The notes under the pieces were generated by a model. The model was not told the DNA's origin. It did not search any database and was given only the letters and a program-made list of their open reading frames with translations. Below, piece by piece: positions 24,923 through 32,727 of a DNA stretch of 32,818 nt. Position 1 is the first letter of the stretch. Each line of letters begins with the position of its first letter. This DNA comes from Bacillota bacterium (GTDB lineage: Bacteria; Bacillota; Sulfobacillia; RBS10-35; JAJYVN01), in the NCBI GenBank assembly GCA_021806565.1, contig JAJZXK010000034.1, positions 1 through 32,818 of the forward strand. Direction: 5' to 3'. Position numbers and translations under genes: made by a program.

Positions 24923-25232
24923 CGGTTCAGCGGAACCTGCCTGCACGTGGACGGGGGCCTGTCCGCGCTGACCCAGCGTAACTGAGTCTGCCCGGAGGAT
25001 CCGTCCGCGTATCGGCCGAAGGCGCGCGGGGGATCTCATGGCGTGGGCCCTCCCCGCCCCCGGCAGGGATCGCCCGCGAGGCGGCAAACGCCGTTGATGG
25101 TGCGCCCGGACAGCACCTGGACCCGGCAGACGTCCGTCGCTTCCCACCGTCCGCGGCGGCGGGGTGGGACGAAAGGGGGCCGCGGCTTGGTCCGGCGGAC
25201 GATTTCCTCCAAACACGGACCAGGCCCGTCGC

Positions 25233-26225
25233 ATGCAACCACCCGTTGCGGGATCTTCTGACTCGCCGTCCCTGGTGATCGGCGTGCCGGCCCGGCTCGA
25301 CCAGCACCACCTGCAGACGATCCGCGACGCGGCCGCCGCCGGCGGCCGTGCGGTCGAGATCCAGCGCTTTTCCTCACCCGCGGAGTTCGCCGACCTGCTG
25401 CCGCGGATGGAAGTTCTCTTCGGCCGGCTCTCGGCAAGACAGCTGGAGACGGCCGTGCGGCTGCGCTGGCTGCAGGTCGCCAGCGCCGGCGTGGACGGCC
25501 TGCCCCTTGCGGCCCTGGCCTCGGCGGGCGTGCGGCTCACCAACGCGCGGGGCATGTATGCGGAGGTGTGCACGGAGCATGCCTTCGCCCTGCTGTTGGC
25601 GTTGACGCGCCGTGTCCCTGAGGCCGTCCGCGCCCAGGACGCTCACCGCTGGCAGGACTTCCCCGGCCAGGCCCTGGCCGGCCGCCGCCTCGGGGTGTTG
25701 GGCCTGGGGGCGATCGGCAACGCGGTCGCCAACTGCGGCCATGCCTTCGGCATGGATGTCTGGGGGCTGCGGGCCCACCCGCGGCCGCAGCCCCCCTGCA
25801 GCCGCGTACTGGGTGCTTCGCGAGCCGACCTACTCACGCTGCTGCGGGAATGCCCCGTCGTCATCGCCGCCCTGCCTTCGACCCCCGCCACGCGCGGCTG
25901 GCTCGACGCGGAAGCGTTGGCGGCGATGCAACCCGGGTCCCTGTTGGTGAACGTTGGCCGAGGCGACCTGATCGTAGAGGACGCCCTGGACGCCGCCCTG
26001 CGCGCCGGCCGCCCCGCGGCGGCCGGTCTGGACTGCGCGCCGCGCGAGCCGTTGCCCCCGGACAGCCCCCTGTGGTCGGCCCCGGGGTTGCTGATCACCG
26101 CCCACAGCGCGGGGGCCAGGCCGGACAATCCCGACCGGGCCTTGGCGCTGTTCGCGGACAACCTCACCCGCTACTGCGCCGGCACCACCCTGCGCAACAA
26201 CGTCGACCTGCGCGCCGGGTACTGA
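25233..26225 (+). CDS. D-isomer-specific 2-hydroxyacid dehydrogenase
   Basis: 330 residues. The NAD-binding motif GVLGLGAIGNAVA (GLGAIG at 157-162) lies in the middle. The catalytic set can be placed: Arg243 (LVNVGRGDLI), Glu272 (PREPLPPDSPLW) and His291 (LITAHSAG). The family reduces 2-keto acids or oxidises D-2-hydroxyacids (glyoxylate/hydroxypyruvate reductase, D-lactate or phosphoglycerate dehydrogenase). The sequence is diverged enough that a substrate should not be named. The ATG at 25233 lacks a clear ribosome binding site; the frame is open further upstream but gives no homologous residues. It stands downstream of the broken SDR gene on the same strand and may serve the same sugar-acid pathway. 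Confidence 0.88.
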   Translation: MQPPVAGSSDSPSLVIGVPARLDQHHLQTIRDAAAAGGRAVEIQRFSSPAEFADLLPRMEVLFGRLSARQLETAVRLRWLQVASAGVDGLPLAALASAGVRLTNARGMYAEVCTEHAFALLLALTRRVPEAVRAQDAHRWQDFPGQALAGRRLGVLGLGAIGNAVANCGHAFGMDVWGLRAHPRPQPPCSRVLGASRADLLTLLRECPVVIAALPSTPATRGWLDAEALAAMQPGSLLVNVGRGDLIVEDALDAALRAGRPAAAGLDCAPREPLPPDSPLWSAPGLLITAHSAGARPDNPDRALALFADNLTRYCAGTTLRNNVDLRAGY

Positions 26226-26244
26226 ACCGAGGCCGTCCCGGCGT

Positions 26245-26730
26245 TCAGACGGGGGGCCGCACCCCGCCGTCCGGGGCGGCCCGGCCGCGCTCGCCAGCGA
26301 GAACGGCCAGCCCCACCCACAGGCACAGAAAAGCGGTGCCCACCCCCTCGTGCACCACGACCACGAGGGGAGCCAGGCGGCTGCTGATCGCCAGGCCGCC
26401 AAGGGCGACCTGCAGTGCGAGCAGGATCAATGCCACCCACGCCCCCCGGCGCCACGGCCCGCTGGACGGCGGCAGCCGCAACCCCGCGCCGGCGGCGAGC
26501 ACCGTCACGACCGTCACCGCCAGGGCACCCATGCGGTGACCCCACTCCAAGACGACCCCGCCGACCAGCGACGGCCACAACTGATGCGTGTGGCAGAGCG
26601 GCCAACTGTGACAGGCCAGCCCGGAATCGCTCGCCATGGTGGCCGCCCCGACCAGGACCAGACCGAAGGTGGCGGCGCTGGTCCACCAAGCGAGCCGCCG
26701 GAAACGCGCCAGTTCACGCACCGTCGCCAC
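26245..26730 (-). CDS. Half-size CtaA/COX15-like heme A synthase protein
   Basis: 161 residues, about half the length of bacterial CtaA (near 300). It predicts four membrane helices (about 13-33, 62-84, 97-117, 122-145). Helix 2 carries His65 in LEWGHRMGAL and helix 4 His127 in VVVHEGVG, the positions of the heme-ligand histidines of one CtaA half. A cysteine pair sits in the outer loop (LACHSWPLC, Cys40/46), as in redox-active CtaA loops. Full CtaA is an internal duplication of such four-helix units, and natural four-helix forms are known in archaea, so this need not be a truncation. It overlaps the end of the ferredoxin reductase gene by 17 bases, implying coupled translation. Function as a homodimeric heme O hydroxylase is inferred. 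Confidence 0.75.
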   Translation of the reverse strand: MATVRELARFRRLAWWTSAATFGLVLVGAATMASDSGLACHSWPLCHTHQLWPSLVGGVVLEWGHRMGALAVTVVTVLAAGAGLRLPPSSGPWRRGAWVALILLALQVALGGLAISSRLAPLVVVVHEGVGTAFLCLWVGLAVLAGERGRAAPDGGVRPPV

Positions 26731-27760
26731 CGTCCTCGCGCCGGCCGCCGCCCAGCGTCGCCACCGCCGGCCCCCCCGAGCCGTGCTCGCTGGAGTGGCC
26801 GGCCTGGAGGCGGGCGTCGGGGTCGAGCGCTTGCTTGCAGGCGCTCACCGCCAGTGCCGCCTCGGCGAAGGCGGTGGCGATCAGCTTCAGCTTCCCGGGG
26901 TACGAGGCGACGTCGCCGGCCGCATACACCCCGGGGGCCACCGCCATGGTGTCCGGTGTGACCAGCAGGCCCCGGCCGTCCAGGGGTAGCCCCCAACGCC
27001 TCAGGGCCGAAAGGTCGGCGGTATATCCCAGGGCGAGCACCACCGCCGCGCAGGCCAGTTCCTCACAGACACCCGTCTTCAGATCGCGCAGCACCACCGA
27101 CTCCGGCCGGCCCTCTCCGTGGATCGTCTCCAGGGTGCACGAACGCCGCAGAGTCACACCGGCGGCCTCCGCGCGGCTCAGAGAGGCCTCCAGCGCCCGG
27201 AATTGGTCCCGGCGGTGCGCTACGGTCACCTGCGCCCCCGCGTCCGCCAGTTCCGCCGCCCAATCGAGCGCCGAATCCCCGCCGCCGACGACGAGGCACG
27301 GCAGACCGCGGAAGCGCTCCGCCTGTCGCACGGTGGTGCCGACCCCGGATCCACTCCAATCGTCCACCGCGGGTACGCCCAGGGGGCGGGGTGTAAACCG
27401 CCCGACCCCGGTGGTCAAAAGCACGGCGCGCGCCCGGTATTCGCCGCGCGCCGTGGTCAGGCATACCCCCGCGGCGTCCCGGCCGAGGCCCGTGACCTCC
27501 TCGCCCACGTGGAGTTCAGGGCCCGCCTGCAGCGCCTGTTCCTCGAGCCTGGCCACCAGTTCGGCGCCTCCGACCCGTGGAAAGCCGCCGATATCGAAGA
27601 TGGCCTTTTCGGGATACAGCGCCGCCACCTGTCCACCCAGAAAGGGCAGCGCTTCGAACAGGGATACGCTCATGCCGCGCAGCCCGGCATAGAACGCCGC
27701 ATACAGCCCACCCGGGCCGCCCCCGATGATCGCCAGGTCCCGCGTCGCCTCCAACCCCAC
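26714..27760 (-). CDS. Ferredoxin--NADP+ reductase, thioredoxin-reductase-like (YumC type)
   Basis: 348 residues. The FAD motif is IIGGGPGG (11-18), the NADPH motif VVGGGDSALDWAAEL (158-170), and the C-terminal FAD motif GVYAAGDVASYPGKLKLIATAFAEA. The CxxC redox pair of true thioredoxin reductases is absent, which marks the ferredoxin/flavodoxin-NADP reductase branch typical of Bacillota. The lead-in LPFLGGQVAALYPEK, the region after it and the final tail fit that family. The start is uncertain among GTG 27760, TTG 27754 and TTG 27787; all sit in G-rich leader sequence. It is the first gene of a pair with the CtaA-like gene. Confidence 0.88.
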   Translation of the reverse strand: MGLEATRDLAIIGGGPGGLYAAFYAGLRGMSVSLFEALPFLGGQVAALYPEKAIFDIGGFPRVGGAELVARLEEQALQAGPELHVGEEVTGLGRDAAGVCLTTARGEYRARAVLLTTGVGRFTPRPLGVPAVDDWSGSGVGTTVRQAERFRGLPCLVVGGGDSALDWAAELADAGAQVTVAHRRDQFRALEASLSRAEAAGVTLRRSCTLETIHGEGRPESVVLRDLKTGVCEELACAAVVLALGYTADLSALRRWGLPLDGRGLLVTPDTMAVAPGVYAAGDVASYPGKLKLIATAFAEAALAVSACKQALDPDARLQAGHSSEHGSGGPAVATLGGGRREDGGDGA

Positions 27761-27898
27761 ACCCCCGGGTCCCCCGGACAGCCGCAAGTGGCCGCGTCTG
27801 CCCCACGGACCTTTTCATCAAACCGTTGCGGGCGCGGGCTCGACAGGCCCGGAAGGCCGGAGTGTCGGCGCTGAACGGCCCCTTCCGCCACCCGCGGC

Positions 27899-29038
27899 TC
27901 AGGCCTGAGGCGGGCTCGATCCGCCGGGCGGGTCGGACGGCGCGATGCCCAACTGTGGCAGCAACTCCTGGATGATTTGCGGCACCAGGCCGGAGTGGTT
28001 CTGCGAGCGGGCGTGGATGGACGGTTTGCGCGTCTCGCGCAGCACGCGCTGGATGTAGTTGGAGACCGGGTGGGTCATGTGCTGGGTGACCAGCACGATG
28101 GCCTTGGCCGTCTCCACGCGGCGGCGGAGCGAGGGCGTCACCTTCTGCCCGTGTACCCATTCGACGTGCGCCACAGCGCTCATCGCCTCGCCATAGTGCA
28201 GCCGCGCCCTTGGGTGGCCGCCCACGATCAGAATGCGGGGCTTCGGGCCCTGGAGCGGCGCGGCCGCCGGCGGAGCGGCCGCTTCGCCGGCGGCCGCAGC
28301 ATCCTCCGCTTCGCGCTGAGGTTTCGGGGAACGGCGGACCGCGGACGGCGCCGGCGACTCGGCAGCATCGTGGACCCGCACCACGTAGGCCACCGCATCG
28401 CCCCGCTCCGGCGCCGACGGCTCGTAGCGCACGCTCACCGGCTGGCCGTCATGCAGGTCGCCGATACGACGTTGAGCCGCCACGGCGCGCATCATCTGTC
28501 CGTCGACGTTGACGCGAAGCTGCCGGGTGTCGCTCGCCAACACCCCTACGCCCTCCCGGACCGGGCTCGGCTCCACCGGAGCCGTCGCGCCGGTGCGGGT
28601 GTAATAGCCGTAGCCGTGCGGCTCGCGCGGCGGTCGAATCCATACGCGGTCACCGTGCCGCAGGCCGGCCGCCGCGACGACGGCGTAGGGCAGTTCGCGC
28701 ACCCGGCCCGCATCGTCCGTCACGGTGCCGCCCGCCGCCGTTTCGCGAAAGGTCCCGCGCGTCGCAGTTTCCTCTCCGAGTGCCTGGCTCCAGTGTGGCT
28801 CCCACCCTTCGTGGGGGCCCGGAGCGGCGCCTGCAGGGACCGCGGCCGCGCGGTGTTCGCCCGCGGTGGCCGGATGGTGCTCCTGGGCATGTTCCGCGAC
28901 GGTTTCGAGGTAGCCGATGACGGCCGCCAGCATGGCAAGTTCGGCCGGCGGCGCAGACTCATACCGCCCGCGCAGCCAGGTGGTTACGGCAAGCAGTTGA
29001 TCCGTGATCCCGCGGGTCTCCCCCCCCCGCACGCCCAT
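27899..29038 (-). CDS. DUF2325-domain protein
   Basis: 379 residues from the ATG at 29038. Residues 1-60 are helical. The middle (about 100-225) has short beta strands (LPYAVVAAAGLRHGDRVWI, GQPVSVRYEPSA). An Ala/Pro-rich linker (228-265) leads to the DUF2325 domain at 267-357: RILIVGGHPRARLHYGEAM, VEWVHGQKVTPSLRRRVE, AIVLVTQHMTHPVSNYIQRV. This domain has a flavodoxin-like pattern and occurs in Bacillota; its role is unknown. It follows the long PCMT gene on the same strand with a 94-base gap containing a GCCCCG/CGGGGC stem. Confidence 0.75.
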   Translation of the reverse strand: MGVRGGETRGITDQLLAVTTWLRGRYESAPPAELAMLAAVIGYLETVAEHAQEHHPATAGEHRAAAVPAGAAPGPHEGWEPHWSQALGEETATRGTFRETAAGGTVTDDAGRVRELPYAVVAAAGLRHGDRVWIRPPREPHGYGYYTRTGATAPVEPSPVREGVGVLASDTRQLRVNVDGQMMRAVAAQRRIGDLHDGQPVSVRYEPSAPERGDAVAYVVRVHDAAESPAPSAVRRSPKPQREAEDAAAAGEAAAPPAAAPLQGPKPRILIVGGHPRARLHYGEAMSAVAHVEWVHGQKVTPSLRRRVETAKAIVLVTQHMTHPVSNYIQRVLRETRKPSIHARSQNHSGLVPQIIQELLPQLGIAPSDPPGGSSPPQA

Positions 29039-29132
29039 CGAAGCGGACCGCCCCCCCCCCGTTTCCGTCCAGCCGGTTCCGTCCCCCGGGCCCACATGCC
29101 GCCCCGTCCCAGACCCTTCGGGCGGGGCGTGT

Positions 29133-30305
29133 TCAGCCGGCGGGCGGGTGCCAGGCGATGTCGAAGCGATACGCCAACCCGCTGCCGTCATCACAGCTCG
29201 CCGCGCCGGCGACGCGGGGCGTGGCGGTCACCCGGACGGCGGCCGGCGCCGAAGCCCTCCTCCAGACGTCGAACGTGGCGGCGAGCGGCCCGACCAACTG
29301 CGGCGCACCCTGCAGCCCGAACCGCCGCTCCCCGGCCGACCCGACCGCCTCCCCCGTCAGCACCGCCGCGCCGCCGTCGACCGGGTCGCGAACCGCCACC
29401 CCCCAGGTGGCCGCCCCTGCCGGGCCCGTCCCTTCGAGCACCGCCACCCGCCAGCGAGGGTGCATGCCCGCGACCGCCAGGGGCAGGCACCAGGCATCCT
29501 CGAACGGCGCCGTACCGCCAAGCGGTCGACGCGTCGGCTCGTTGAGCAGCGGCAACAGTTGGGCCGGATCGAAGTCGGCGGCGTGCTGGGCCTGCACCTG
29601 CCACCCCCCATCCAACGTGCGGCGAAGCGGCGGCCGGGCAAACGAGCCGCGCAAGGGCACAAACCGGACCGGATCGACCGCGATCCCTTCCAGCACCTCC
29701 GAATCGGCCCGCCGTCGGAAGGTCAGAAGGCAATCCGCGCCGGCCAGAACCAGCGGCACCACCAAGCGGCCCTCGGGCCGCAACTGGCGCACCCAACTGA
29801 GCGACAGATCCACGGTGGCGGCCGCCAGGACGACGCGGTCGTAGGGCGCGTCCTCCATATAGCCGAAGGTGCCGTCGGCCCAGACCACCCGGACGCTCGC
29901 CCGCCCCGCCCGCCGCAGGTTTTCCCTGGCGGCGTCGCACGCCCCGGGCACCACGTCCAAGCAGACCACGGAGCCCGGCCCGACGAGCGTGGCATAGACG
30001 GCGGCGGCGAAGCCGGTGCCGGCACCGACCTCAAGCACGCGCATCCCCGGCCGCAACGCCAGACGCTCGGCCACCAGCGCGACGACGGCCGGCTGTTCGG
30101 CGACGCTGAGGACCTCGCGGTCATGCATCAGGGTCGGCACGGAGCGATCCTCGTAGGCCACATCCCCGGCGCTGTCTGGTAGGAAGTAGTGGCGGGGCAC
30201 GGTGCGGAAGGCCTCGATCACCTCAGGCGAACGCAGTCCGCGCTGGCCGATCAGATACCGTACCAGCCGCTCCTGGGCGTGGCGCCAGTCCCGCACGCCC
30301 CCCAT
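29133..30305 (-). CDS. Protein-L-isoaspartate O-methyltransferase-like protein with long C-terminal extension
   Basis: 390 residues, nearly twice a minimal PCMT. Residues 1-215 carry the family core: PRHYFLPDSAGDVAYEDRSVP, the SAEQP-like helix LSVAEQPAVVALVAE, SAM motif I VLEVGAGTGFAAAV (90-103), and LRPEGRLVVPLV. Residues 220-390 form an extra domain without a name I can give. PCMT repairs isoaspartyl residues in ageing proteins; long versions with C-terminal extensions also occur as peptide-modifying enzymes, which cannot be excluded. The ATG at 30305 has GGGGATGGG upstream; ATG 30311 is the alternative. It is divergent from the small coiled-coil gene across an inverted repeat. Confidence 0.82.
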   Translation of the reverse strand: MGGVRDWRHAQERLVRYLIGQRGLRSPEVIEAFRTVPRHYFLPDSAGDVAYEDRSVPTLMHDREVLSVAEQPAVVALVAERLALRPGMRVLEVGAGTGFAAAVYATLVGPGSVVCLDVVPGACDAARENLRRAGRASVRVVWADGTFGYMEDAPYDRVVLAAATVDLSLSWVRQLRPEGRLVVPLVLAGADCLLTFRRRADSEVLEGIAVDPVRFVPLRGSFARPPLRRTLDGGWQVQAQHAADFDPAQLLPLLNEPTRRPLGGTAPFEDAWCLPLAVAGMHPRWRVAVLEGTGPAGAATWGVAVRDPVDGGAAVLTGEAVGSAGERRFGLQGAPQLVGPLAATFDVWRRASAPAAVRVTATPRVAGAASCDDGSGLAYRFDIAWHPPAG

Positions 30306-30492
30306 GCCCATCCCCCGCCCCGAATGCCGCTTGGAACCGCCCGTCCGGCACAGACCATCTGCAAGAGCGACAACAGCGACGGCCGCGCCAGTCGGATCGG
30401 CGCCCGCCGCCGGGTCGCTTCGCCCGACCGGGGGGTATTCCCTGGCGGCCCCCCCACCGGAGCGAAACCCGGGGCAGTCCACCAGGAGGCAT

Positions 30493-30521
30493 ACCACACG
30501 ACGCCGTATGTCGTGTGTGGT
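30493..30521. promoter_or_regulatory. Inverted repeat between divergent genes
   Basis: ACCACACGAC (30493-30502), then seven bases, then GTCGTGTGTGGT (30510-30521). The arms are complementary apart from a two-base bulge. It lies between the PCMT-like gene (minus) and a small gene (plus), a good position for an operator shared by both. Confidence 0.4.
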
Positions 30522-30549
30522 TACGACACCGGTCGCGGGAGGCGGGTCC

Positions 30550-30807
30550 GTGTTGCACGGCCACTCGTACCTGCTGGTGGCGCGCCGCCGGCGGGATCGC
30601 ATCGAACAGCGCCTGCGGCCGTTGCTCTTGGAACGGACGGCGGCACGCATGCTCTTTGAAGAAACCAGCGGCGTCGTCGGCGACCAACCGGCCGACATCG
30701 AGCGGCTTGCCCAACTCGACGCGGTCATCCGGCGGCTCGCCGACGTGGAGACCGCATTGCGCCGGGAAGGCCAACGATTGGGCACGTGGATCCGCCCGGC
30801 CGGCTGA
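30550..30807 (+). CDS. Small helical protein of unknown function
   Basis: 85 residues from a GTG at 30550 with GGGAGGCGGG upstream at good spacing. Almost fully helical and charged: RRRRDRIEQRLRPLLLERTAARMLFEE, then DIERLAQLDAVIRRLADVETALRREG, with heptad-like leucines that suggest a coiled coil. No family recognised. It converges with the transglutaminase-like gene (26-base gap). An ATG at 30508 is a possible earlier start, but the ribosome binding site favours 30550. Confidence 0.6.
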   Translation: MLHGHSYLLVARRRRDRIEQRLRPLLLERTAARMLFEETSGVVGDQPADIERLAQLDAVIRRLADVETALRREGQRLGTWIRPAG

Positions 30808-30833
30808 CGGGGGCCCCGCCCGGGGTCACGTGG

Positions 30834-31652
30834 TCAGCGGCTCACGATGCCGGTGGTCTGGGACACCGCCGTATGCTCCCCCAGCGCGTGGGACCAAAGG
30901 GCGCGGTAGGCGGTCACCGCGTCGGCCAGGCGACGCGCGTGCCGGTGCAGGTCGGCCGTGCCCGCAAACGCCCCGAGCACGATCGGTTCCAGGCTTCGCA
31001 CCGCCTGCCGCCACGCGGCCCACGCGGGTAGCCCACGGAGGCCGCCGCCGTGGACCGCATCCCAGCCGGTGAGCAGGTACGGTTCCGACCGGCCCTCGGC
31101 ACTGCGGTCACGCAAGTGGACAAGCGCGAGCGGAACGAGCGGTGTCGGGTGTCCGCCGCCTCCGGGCCCGCGCCCGGTCCGGACCAGGCGCGCCTCCACC
31201 CAGGCGCCCATGCCGCAGATGCCCAGACACGGATCGGCCGGCGTCCAATCTCCGGACTCCGTACCGACCTCCAGCCAGCGGTATTCGCCATGCCGCGCCC
31301 CGTTCACCGACGCACGCGGCCCCCGGCGCACCACCTCGCGCGCCGCAAAGGCACCACGCAGGGCGTTGAACGGCAGGAGGCCGATCTCCGCGACCGCGCG
31401 CACCGGGATCCCCTGGGTTTCGCATAATTCCCACAGGACATGGTCCAGGTCAGTACAGGTCCCAAAGCCGTCGGCAAGCACGCGGGACACGGAACGCGGC
31501 GGTCCCGCCATCGACTCCATCCACACGACGTGGCGATGGACCCAGCGCACAAGGGCCGTCGCCTTGGCGGCGACGCCGTCGACCCCTGCCGTCACCTCGG
31601 CCGCAATCCTCGCCGCCGCTTCACCCACGACCCCCACCGTCCACACGTCCAC
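30834..31652 (-). CDS. Transglutaminase-like cysteine protease-fold protein
   Basis: 272 residues. The core of the transglutaminase-like superfamily is visible: Cys66 in DGFGTCTDLDHVLWELCETQ, followed by GIPVRAVAE, then His121 in GARHGEYRWLEVG and Asp140 in DWTPADPCLG, giving a Cys-His-Asp triad in the right order. Known relatives hydrolyse or transfer amide bonds; many bacterial ones are proteases or peptide-modifying enzymes. No signal peptide or membrane helix is seen, so it is probably cytoplasmic. The GTG at 31652 is the longest sensible start. A TGTTATAAC sequence about 80 bases upstream could be an extended -10 box. Confidence 0.72.
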   Translation of the reverse strand: MDVWTVGVVGEAAARIAAEVTAGVDGVAAKATALVRWVHRHVVWMESMAGPPRSVSRVLADGFGTCTDLDHVLWELCETQGIPVRAVAEIGLLPFNALRGAFAAREVVRRGPRASVNGARHGEYRWLEVGTESGDWTPADPCLGICGMGAWVEARLVRTGRGPGGGGHPTPLVPLALVHLRDRSAEGRSEPYLLTGWDAVHGGGLRGLPAWAAWRQAVRSLEPIVLGAFAGTADLHRHARRLADAVTAYRALWSHALGEHTAVSQTTGIVSR

Positions 31653-31821
31653 GCTCGCCGCCGCCCGGCGGCGTGGCCACGTGTTCTATCCTGGGCGGCG
31701 AAATCCCTCCCATTCGGCCCCGCGTGTTATAACAGCACGAACGTGAAACGACGCTCGCGCATCCAGCCAGGTCGATCAAGCCGGCCCGGCCATCGTGGCG
31801 GAGGATCGGCAGTGGCGCCGT

Positions 31822-32310
31822 TCAAGCGGGAGTTGAGGCCGGAGCGAAGCGCGCCCAGCGGCCGCGCAGCCACCGCGGCAACGCCCGCGGCACCCGCCGC
31901 CGGGGGCCGGACCCTGGACCGGCCAGGATATACAGTGCGCCAAAGAGCAGGAAGCCGGCGATGGCGTTACCCGCACGGGGCAGTGGATCCAGACCCGCCA
32001 GGGCGAGGATCGTATCCCGCGCGCCCTCAAGCAGATAGAGCGCCGCGATGGCGCGGCCGATCGGCGGCAGGCGGAAACCGCAGACCCAAACCACGCCATA
32101 CATCACGGCCAGGCAGCCGCCGACAAACACGGTCACCCCGGCGCCGGTCGCACCGTACGCCAGCGACGCGAGCAGCGCGGCCAGCGAACCGCTGCCAAAC
32201 ACCACACTGAAGGCCGCCACGCGCCCCGTACATGGACGCAGCGCGGCCAGCGCGGACAGCAGTACACCCGCCACGGCGAATCCGGCTCGATCCAAAGCGC
32301 GAAGCCACAT
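31822..32310 (-). CDS. Small integral membrane protein
   Basis: 162 residues from the ATG at 32310 with GGAGG ten bases upstream. Hydrophobic stretches at about 11-24, 33-53, 57-78, 84-107 and 114-131 predict four or five membrane helices, followed by an Arg-rich cytoplasmic tail (133-157). No conserved motif that names a family is seen. It lies upstream of the transglutaminase-like gene on the same strand with a 169-base gap that may hold the latter's promoter. Confidence 0.6.
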   Translation of the reverse strand: MWLRALDRAGFAVAGVLLSALAALRPCTGRVAAFSVVFGSGSLAALLASLAYGATGAGVTVFVGGCLAVMYGVVWVCGFRLPPIGRAIAALYLLEGARDTILALAGLDPLPRAGNAIAGFLLFGALYILAGPGSGPRRRVPRALPRWLRGRWARFAPASTPA

Positions 32311-32727
32311 CCGCGGACCGCCTCCACGCCTGCAGCGAAGCCGACCCGCGTCACGCGGCCGCACACCGCCACGTCGTCGTCGGCCCGCCCAGTCGAAACC
32401 ATCCATACCTGTTTCATGATCTCATTCGTCCGCACCCGGCCCGCTCAGGGGGCTGCATTCGGGGAAATCGCGGTTGGCGCGGATCACGACCGACGGGTCC
32501 GGTGCGGTGACACCCCGCCATGGAACGGGGTCGACATCCGACACCCGACGGATGCCTGGACTGGGACGTGCCGCCTGCCAAAATCCTTCCCGGGGCCCGG
32601 TCGGGGACCGCATCATCTTGACAAGTCTCCACGTCCACGGCACGTGGCGGAAGATTGCGCGAGACGGAATGGATACCTGCCCTGGCACAGCATTCCTGAG
32701 CCCGTGAACAACCCAGAGCGGTCATGA
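32311..32727. other. Unresolved stretch before the right-edge IS
   Basis: 417 bases without a firm gene. A short minus-strand frame at 32422-32616 is the best candidate and is listed separately. Nothing else recognised. Confidence 0.4.
32422..32616 (-). CDS. Possible small ORF, unknown
   Basis: 64 codons starting at a double ATG (32616) with GGAG ten bases upstream. The translation, including RRVSDVDPVPWRGVTAPD and VVIRANRDFPECSPLSG, has a balanced composition unlike the Arg/Pro-rich shadow frames, but matches no family I know. It could also be the tail of a gene cut by the nearby IS. Confidence 0.3.
   Translation of the reverse strand: MMRSPTGPREGFWQAARPSPGIRRVSDVDPVPWRGVTAPDPSVVIRANRDFPECSPLSGPGADE

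Larger units (their letters stand above)
24213..24985 (+). pseudogene. Short-chain dehydrogenase/reductase (SDR), interrupted and internally deleted
   Basis: The N-terminal part reads from a GTG at 24213 (AAGGAGG nine bases upstream): [33 protein letters not shown]. It has the SDR cofactor motif TGGGSGIG and runs to EYGRVDVL, where VNNAG normally follows. The frame then enters transposase DNA. The C-terminal end reappears at about 24926 in another frame as GTCLHVDGGLSALTQRN and a TGA at 24983, a classical SDR tail. The middle, including the Tyr-x3-Lys active site, is missing (about 170 residues by family length). The product would have been an NAD(P)-dependent sugar or alcohol dehydrogenase of the locus. 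Confidence 0.85.

Noticed and set aside
25140..25232. T-box leader before the 2-hydroxyacid dehydrogenase.
   Set aside because: GGGTGGGACGAAAG resembles the start of a T-box sequence, but the conserved GGNACCGCG core is absent and no terminator pair is present.
32422..32727. Shared segment with the tnpB remnant (ATGCTGT, CCAGGGCAG) near 32680.
   Set aside because: The match is short and lies on the opposite side of the IS end compared with the remnant, so it is probably coincidental.
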